Assembly: GCA_024278215.1 (NCBI GenBank) | Contig: JAJRTR010000148.1 | Location: 1-38,006, forward strand | Reading direction: 5' to 3' | DNA from: a bacterium | GTDB taxonomy: Bacteria > UBP15 > UBA6099 > JAJRTR01 | Length of the DNA stretch: 38,006 bases | Shown: piece by piece, positions 33,922 to 38,006 of the stretch | Layout: every line of letters starts with the position of its first letter | How positions within the stretch are numbered: the stretch's first letter is position 1 | Program-made: the position numbers and the translations under genes | Notes under the pieces: generated by a model | Seen by the model: only the letters and a program-made list of their open reading frames with translations | Databases searched by the model: none | Told to the model about the DNA's origin: nothing

Positions 33922-34792
33922 CGGCGCACCCCACGTCTGTCTCTTCGCGGAGTTCGAGCAAGAGGTCGTAAGTGACTCTGCAATGCTCAAGTATTTCGCG
34001 ATATGACGCATCTTTGCGCGGCTCGAAAACGAAGCAGCCGTCATAATCAATCCTTCGGAGATTCTTCATAACAAGTTTCCATTTTATGCCGCCTTCGAGC
34101 GGGTAGAGGTGGTCGTCTGCCGTGCCATTGTTGTCGGAAGCGTGGATGTGGATGAGTTTCCGGGCGCAACTCTCGACAGCGAACGAAGGCTCTTCGTTTA
34201 TGTTGGCATGTCCAATATCTAGGCAAACGCCCATCCGGTTGAAGGCGTATTGTTCGAGCAGATATGTCATATAGCCCGCCATTGAAATCTGTGTTGCGAC
34301 ATTCTCGAATGCGATTGCGACACCTGATCCCTTGATCCTGTCGTCAATGAGAATCAGAGAAGAAACGATATTGGAAAGGACCTCGCCTTTGAGGAAGTCG
34401 CCGAACATGCCGAAATGGACAACGACGATTTTCGCTCCCAGCGTGTTTGCCGCGTCGACAGTTCTGAAAATCGAATCGAGAGTCCTGGCGCGTCGCTTCG
34501 AATTGCCGAGTGAAATGGAGATACCGCGGCGTGGCCGCGTGCCGCTCATCATCTCTGCGATGGGGGCATGAACCGAGGCGACGCGGATTCCTTCATCGGC
34601 GAACCAGCCAGCGGCGTTGCGCACAAGTGTCTCGTCGGAGCAGTCGAAATGCGGGGACATGCCGTAAATCTCGGCGGCCGCAAAATCCGAAGCGGCGATA
34701 GCTTTCACATGTTCGGCGGTCAGCTTTTCGCCCCTGAATATCTGTGTGGAAATTCCCGGATACAACCCTGACACCTCATTATGCCCGGCCAC
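33914..34792 (-). CDS. Sugar phosphate isomerase/epimerase-type TIM barrel (xylose isomerase-like)
   Basis: Up to 292 residues from GTG 34792. A TTG preceded by GAGG at about 34766 would give a shorter protein beginning Y-P-G-I-S-T-Q; the start is uncertain. AP-endonuclease-2/xylose-isomerase fold with the metal-binding residues: E in A-F-E-N-V, D and H in C-L-D-I-G-H-A-N-I, H-I-H-A-S-D-N-N-G and D-D-H, and the last Glu in F-V-F-E-P-R. Members isomerise or epimerise sugars or related polyols. It overlaps the AmgK-like kinase and follows the esterase by 42 bp, so it likely prepares a sugar for that kinase. Substrate unknown. Confidence 0.85.
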   Translation of the reverse strand: MAGHNEVSGLYPGISTQIFRGEKLTAEHVKAIAASDFAAAEIYGMSPHFDCSDETLVRNAAGWFADEGIRVASVHAPIAEMMSGTRPRRGISISLGNSKRRARTLDSIFRTVDAANTLGAKIVVVHFGMFGDFLKGEVLSNIVSSLILIDDRIKGSGVAIAFENVATQISMAGYMTYLLEQYAFNRMGVCLDIGHANINEEPSFAVESCARKLIHIHASDNNGTADDHLYPLEGGIKWKLVMKNLRRIDYDGCFVFEPRKDASYREILEHCRVTYDLLLELREETDVGCADA

Positions 34793-34834
34793 TGTCGCTT
34801 ACGGCGCGACATGGGGCTGAACAGCAACATATAG

Positions 34835-35929
34835 TCACAACGTATGTTTGAACCATTTCAAGCTGTCTACGACAACACTGTCGAAGGGCAGAATATGGCC
34901 GGATTCATACCAGATCATTTTCTTCTTTTTCGTTCCGAGTAATTTGAAAAGCCTGTTGATCGCCGGAGTGCTCAGCGTGGTGTCCTCCCTGCCGTTCATC
35001 AGCAGCACGGGCCTGTCTTTGATGTGCGGCACGAAAACAGCAGGCTCTACATACTTGAAAGCATCGACGAACGCTTCAGGCTGCATGTTGTTGTCTTTCA
35101 TATATTCCCTTATTCTCTGCAAGGAACCGTAGTCGGAATTCTCGAACATGAGAGAGAAGTCCGCAGCGCCGTCGGCGAGTATAATGGTTTTTATTCTCTT
35201 ATCGAGAGTAACGGCGACACTTCCGGTCAGTGATCCCATGCTTATGCCCATGAAGCCGATACGACCGGGGTCGATCCCTTTCCACTGAGCCAGCACATCG
35301 AATCCGCGCAGGATGTCTAATATCTGCATCTTCATATACTTCGCGCTCTGAACCGGGTCGGGCATGAGGATATCTTTTCCGTCTTCATGCCGCTCGCCGC
35401 GGAACAGCCCGTCGATCGCCATGACCGCAATACCCCGTCCGGTCCAGCCGCTTAAAAGGTCCGCAAAGCTTTTGTCGGCAACGTGAAAGTGCATAAAAAA
35501 CACGACCGGGTACGCATCGTCCACAGTCGAGCGTCCGGGCTTCATCGGCCTGACACGAGCGACGGGCATCATCAACACAGCGGGCACCCTGCCGCCACCG
35601 GGGCTGTCGTAGGAGAAATATATCTTGCGTCCGGCCGGAACGATCTCTTTCTCGGAAGTGATCTTGATATTCAGAGGCAGGCTGTGGTCGTATTCGTATG
35701 ATTTTCTGATTTCATCGAAATCGACTGCAATGCCTCCGACGTCGAGAGATTTCGCGATCCATGGCCCGGCTGCCGTTTTGCTCTGCGCAGTGCCGCCGAC
35801 ATTTGTTTCAGCCGAGACGCTTGACGGAAACAACAACGAATTGCAAAAGGAACCGGGAACGGGATGCGCGGGATTCAACAAAAAGATCGCTGCCGCAATC
35901 AGTATTTCTGAAATAATTTGTATTCTCAT
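34835..35929 (-). CDS. Exported alpha/beta-hydrolase (dienelactone hydrolase/acetyl esterase type)
   Basis: 364 residues from the ATG at 35929, six bases after GGAGG; a start at 35950 lacks a ribosome site. A signal peptide covers about the first 25-40 residues (ending near V-S-A-E-T). Catalytic Ser lies in G-F-M-G-I-S-M-G-S, Asp in N-G-R-E-D-T-T-L-S and His in E-S-G-H-I-L-P, in the right order and spacing. The lid-side V-V-F-F-M-H-F-H resembles acetyl-xylan esterases and bacterial acyl-ester hydrolases. First gene of the esterase-isomerase-kinase-nucleotidyltransferase cluster, so deacylation of a sugar outside the cytoplasm is a reasonable guess. Confidence 0.85.
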   Translation of the reverse strand: MRIQIISEILIAAAIFLLNPAHPVPGSFCNSLLFPSSVSAETNVGGTAQSKTAAGPWIAKSLDVGGIAVDFDEIRKSYEYDHSLPLNIKITSEKEIVPAGRKIYFSYDSPGGGRVPAVLMMPVARVRPMKPGRSTVDDAYPVVFFMHFHVADKSFADLLSGWTGRGIAVMAIDGLFRGERHEDGKDILMPDPVQSAKYMKMQILDILRGFDVLAQWKGIDPGRIGFMGISMGSLTGSVAVTLDKRIKTIILADGAADFSLMFENSDYGSLQRIREYMKDNNMQPEAFVDAFKYVEPAVFVPHIKDRPVLLMNGREDTTLSTPAINRLFKLLGTKKKKMIWYESGHILPFDSVVVDSLKWFKHTL

Positions 35930-35950
35930 ATTACCTCCGTAGTTGCTCAA

Positions 35951-36358
35951 ATATATAAAACCGCACAGTGCCAGGTTCTCGTAAATATACTAACTCTTTT
36001 TCATTGATTTGCGAAGCCTGGCGAGTTCGACGGACAGATCGATCCATTCATTCACCGGTAAGTTTTTTGAACTGCTGGTAGTTTTTCACTTGCTTTCATT
36101 GACTGCATAACACTATACAATATTTACTAATTTCTGGGATTGTGCTCCATCAAGCCGCGCAACAATCATGGACACCACGGCTACAGCCTCAGAGAAAAGA
36201 TAACCGGGAAGCAACGGAGTAGTGTACGGGAAAAAAAGTGTTCCTGCGAGACATCTTCGACACGATGTATTTGAGAATGCTCCAGGCCCTGTCCACGGAA
36301 AAAGAACGCGCGCCTTCAGTACATGCGTATCATCCTTACGTGGCATGAAATGTTGTTG
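35951..36358. other. Gap without a supported gene; possible decayed coding tail
   Basis: About 400 bp. The minus strand has a short in-frame stretch with a protein-like end (N-E-W-I-D-L-S-V-E-L-A-R-L-R-K-S-M-K-K-S, stop at 35990-35992), preceded by a stop about 30 codons up. It may be the remnant of a gene. I see no promoter, repeat or RNA structure in the rest. Confidence 0.4.
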
Positions 36359-36387
36359 TTGAAAAAGCAATTGAGTTTCGCTATATT
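36359..36387 (+). promoter_or_regulatory. Sigma-70-like promoter for the small basic protein
   Basis: TTGAAA, exactly 17 bp, TATATT. Five of six bases match at each box. Transcript start near 36394, leader about 30 nt containing GAGGA. Confidence 0.6.
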
Positions 36388-36424
36388 ATGGCAGTAAACC
36401 ACAGCCAGATGAGGATAAATGGAC

Positions 36425-36691
36425 ATGGCATCTAATGTCGGAGGCAACGGCGGGAAAAAGACGCGCAAAAAAGAGCGTAATTCCTGTGAAGCTAAAAAGA
36501 ACTCAAAAGATGCGGTATGTGTTTCGGCAAGGAAAAAAGAAATATCGAAAGAACTCGAATCGACATCCGGCAATGGTTCAAAAAAGAAGAATTCCTCGGA
36601 CAAGATAATGGAAGACAGTATAATAGCATTAAAAAGACGGATGCACAAAGAGATATTCGATAGATGTGTTGATAAGTATTTTCTCATGTAA
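36425..36691 (+). CDS. Small Lys-rich protein of unknown function
   Basis: 88 residues from the ATG at 36425, nine bases after GAGGA; an ATG at 36419 is only three bases away from it. The first 60 residues are basic, Ser/Lys/Asn-rich and probably disordered (G-G-K-K-T-R-K-K-E-R, S-K-K-K-N-S-S). The last 30 look like a helix (I-M-E-D-S-I-I-A-L-K-R-R-M-H-K-E-I-F) ending C-V-D-K-Y-F-L-M. No family recognised. The well-formed promoter and ribosome site argue that it is real. The basic tail could bind nucleic acid; that is inference. Confidence 0.55.
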   Translation: MASNVGGNGGKKTRKKERNSCEAKKNSKDAVCVSARKKEISKELESTSGNGSKKKNSSDKIMEDSIIALKRRMHKEIFDRCVDKYFLM

Positions 36692-36759
36692 ATGTGTTTC
36701 CTCAAGACTGTGAAAATGTGTCTGCCGACGAGAATCGTCGATAGCGAATAATTAGAGAA

Positions 36760-36802
36760 CCCCGCTGTAAGCGAGAGCCTGCAAATGTTAATGCGGGGGA
36801 GG
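36760..36802 (+). promoter_or_regulatory. Hairpin that could mask the ribosome site of the SDR gene
   Basis: CCCCGC (36760-36765) can pair with GCGGGG (36793-36798), which overlaps GGGGGAGG (36795-36802), the ribosome site of the gene at 36807. The loop is 27 nt, so the effect may be small. Confidence 0.3.
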
Positions 36803-36806
36803 AAAA

Positions 36807-37805
36807 ATGGAAGAGAAGTGTTTGATAACAGGCGGAAGCGGAATGCTTGGCCGAGAGTTGGCAAGCCAGTTGATTTGCGCAGGTGTCGTTGTCAGGATTC
36901 TCGACGAAAAGGTGGATCACAACCCTGTGGACGGCGTCGAGTATATAGTCGGGGATATAAGGAATCCTGAGTTTACTGATACGGCATGTGACGGCGCGAC
37001 AACGATTTTTCATCTTGCGGCCGCACCGCTGGACGCGGACCCGGATGTGATTCGGGACGTAAACATAAACGGCACGGCAAACATGCTCCAGAGTGCCGAA
37101 CTGACAGGAGTGTCGAAGTTTGTTTTCGCGTCGTGCTGCACGGTGTACGGTTATCCGCCGGAGCGGGTACCATGCACGGAGGACACGCCTCTTTATTCGT
37201 CGGGCGCTTTTTCTCTGTCAAAAGTCATAGGTGAGGAATTGTGTTTCGAGGCGATGGAGCGCATCGGTATTATGGCGTCTGCAATAAGAGCGCCGGTGAT
37301 ACTGGGGCCGGGAATGAAAGATGAATTCATCACAAAATGGATCGTCGAGCGGGCGGTCGAGAACCAGCCGATTTTTCTGCCGGGCTCTGAAAAAGCGAAG
37401 CGACATTATGTGGATGTTCAGGACTGCGCGAGAGCGTTTATCGCAGCGGCGGCGACTCCTGAAGCTGCGGGCCTGAGCTTCAATGTCGGATATGCCCGCA
37501 CTCATACCGACGAGCATGTCGCAAGAGCAGTTATAAAAGCGGCGCGGTCTTTTTCTCTGACAATCGCCGTGCCCAAACCGATTGTGGAACTCGCCCTTCG
37601 CGTTATGAAAATGACGGACGAGCGAGGGCCGTTGCATCCCGAAACCGCCGGTATGCTTTTCAATGATTACTACTATGATATAAGCAGGGCCGGGGAAATC
37701 CTCGGATGGAAACCCGACAAAAGCCTGTCTGTAACTATGTATGAATACATGAGATGGTATCGTCGAAGGCAACTGAAAAAAGAACGCGCCGAAGCCGCTG
37801 TCTGA
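36807..37805 (+). CDS. Extended SDR (NAD-dependent epimerase-like) with catalytic Ser and Tyr replaced
   Basis: 332 residues, ATG after GGGGGAGG. The Rossmann start T-G-G-S-G-M-L-G (8-15) and G-D-I-R (acidic pocket) are intact, as are H-L-A-A and R-A-P-V-I-L-G-P-G. But the GalE-type S-S-S-A-T-V-Y-G reads A-S-C110-C-T-V-Y-G, so the catalytic Ser is Cys, and the YxxxK motif reads F135-S-L-S-K139, so the proton-donor Tyr is Phe while the Lys remains. The 25-residue spacing between the two sites matches GalE (124 to 149). It may bind nucleotide without normal redox chemistry, or use other residues. Downstream DNA to the window edge holds no further gene I can support. Confidence 0.85.
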   Translation: MEEKCLITGGSGMLGRELASQLICAGVVVRILDEKVDHNPVDGVEYIVGDIRNPEFTDTACDGATTIFHLAAAPLDADPDVIRDVNINGTANMLQSAELTGVSKFVFASCCTVYGYPPERVPCTEDTPLYSSGAFSLSKVIGEELCFEAMERIGIMASAIRAPVILGPGMKDEFITKWIVERAVENQPIFLPGSEKAKRHYVDVQDCARAFIAAAATPEAAGLSFNVGYARTHTDEHVARAVIKAARSFSLTIAVPKPIVELALRVMKMTDERGPLHPETAGMLFNDYYYDISRAGEILGWKPDKSLSVTMYEYMRWYRRRQLKKERAEAAV

Positions 37806-37979
37806 AGATTATTGGTTATACACAATTTATTATTCGTTCCAACAAATACGACACGCAATATATTCATAAAGTTTCTGTGGGGCATCCGGGAATCAAGTGG
37901 GTGACCACAACATGTAGTGTAGAAAGGATAGAAAGGCGAGTTTATCGCATTCAGGACGATAACTGGAGAGAAAAAGAAA

Positions 37980-38005
37980 GAGAGGCCCCATTGAGAGGGC
38001 CTCTC
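37980..38005. terminator. Hairpin at the right window edge, probable terminator
   Basis: A perfect 9-bp stem GAGAGGCCC / GGGCCTCTC with loop CATTGAGA. On the minus strand it is followed by CTTTCTTTTTC, so it can end transcription arriving from the right. The plus-strand tail is cut by the window edge. Confidence 0.65.
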
Positions 38006-38006
38006 C

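Noticed and set aside
36316-36864. Minus-strand 182-codon frame rich in Phe, Leu and Ser
   Set aside because: It is the complement of a Lys-rich gene, which produces such hydrophobic-looking shadows; no ribosome site.
1-38006. tRNA, rRNA, CRISPR, insertion sequences, phage genes
   Set aside because: I looked on both strands and saw no cloverleaf, no repeat-spacer array and no transposase or integrase.

Overview
The window reads as chromosomal DNA of an uncultured-type diderm (Gram-negative-like) bacterium of moderate GC content. Supporting signs are the export signals, a lipobox lipoprotein, a bacterial alpha-2-macroglobulin, a BepA-like M48/TPR protease, MurNAc-recycling-type enzymes, a PilZ protein and a degenerate GGDEF gene. 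I cannot name a phylum from these genes. There is no prophage, transposase, CRISPR array, rRNA or tRNA that I can see.

Layout. 1-950: the tail of a geranylgeranyl-reductase-type flavoprotein and a small His-rich metal-binding protein. 970-4900: two multi-membrane glycosyltransferases of the PMT/ArnT kind, facing each other, each broken by a single frameshift at a homopolymer (T10 and A7). 5060-10610 (minus strand): a membrane-quality-control cluster of M48/TPR metalloprotease, NfeD serine protease and slipin. 10740-14530: an extended SDR, a response regulator, 5-formyl-THF cyclo-ligase and a PilZ protein, separated by copies of a dispersed repeat. 14740-30790 (plus strand): TPR protein, PCMT-like methyltransferase, Mfd, double M16 protease, mannose-1-phosphate guanylyltransferase, alanine dehydrogenase, an unrecognised protein and a thioester alpha-2-macroglobulin. 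30800-35930 (minus strand): a GGDEF remnant, an Ig-like lipoprotein, then a tight sugar cluster (esterase, TIM-barrel isomerase, AmgK-like kinase, MurU-like nucleotidyltransferase). 36420-38006: a small basic protein with a clear promoter and an SDR whose catalytic Ser and Tyr are replaced.

The genes point to envelope work: glycan synthesis and sugar-nucleotide supply, proteolysis and protein surveillance in membrane and periplasm, and c-di-GMP-type signalling.

Two families of unannotated non-coding elements stand out. (i) A repeat of about 179 bp with 17-bp terminal inverted repeats (GAGCCAATTGCAAAATT type): three full copies, one internally deleted copy, and one 20-bp palindrome that matches the expected scar of recombination between its ends. 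In every copy the same end faces the nearest start codon. (ii) A 31-bp stem-loop with a near-constant ATTTCACCA loop, found three times, each just downstream of a gene (slipin, mfd, alpha-2-macroglobulin) and in that gene's orientation. These, together with the paired glycosyltransferase frameshifts and the SDR that lost its catalytic residues, are the best candidates for undescribed biology here.
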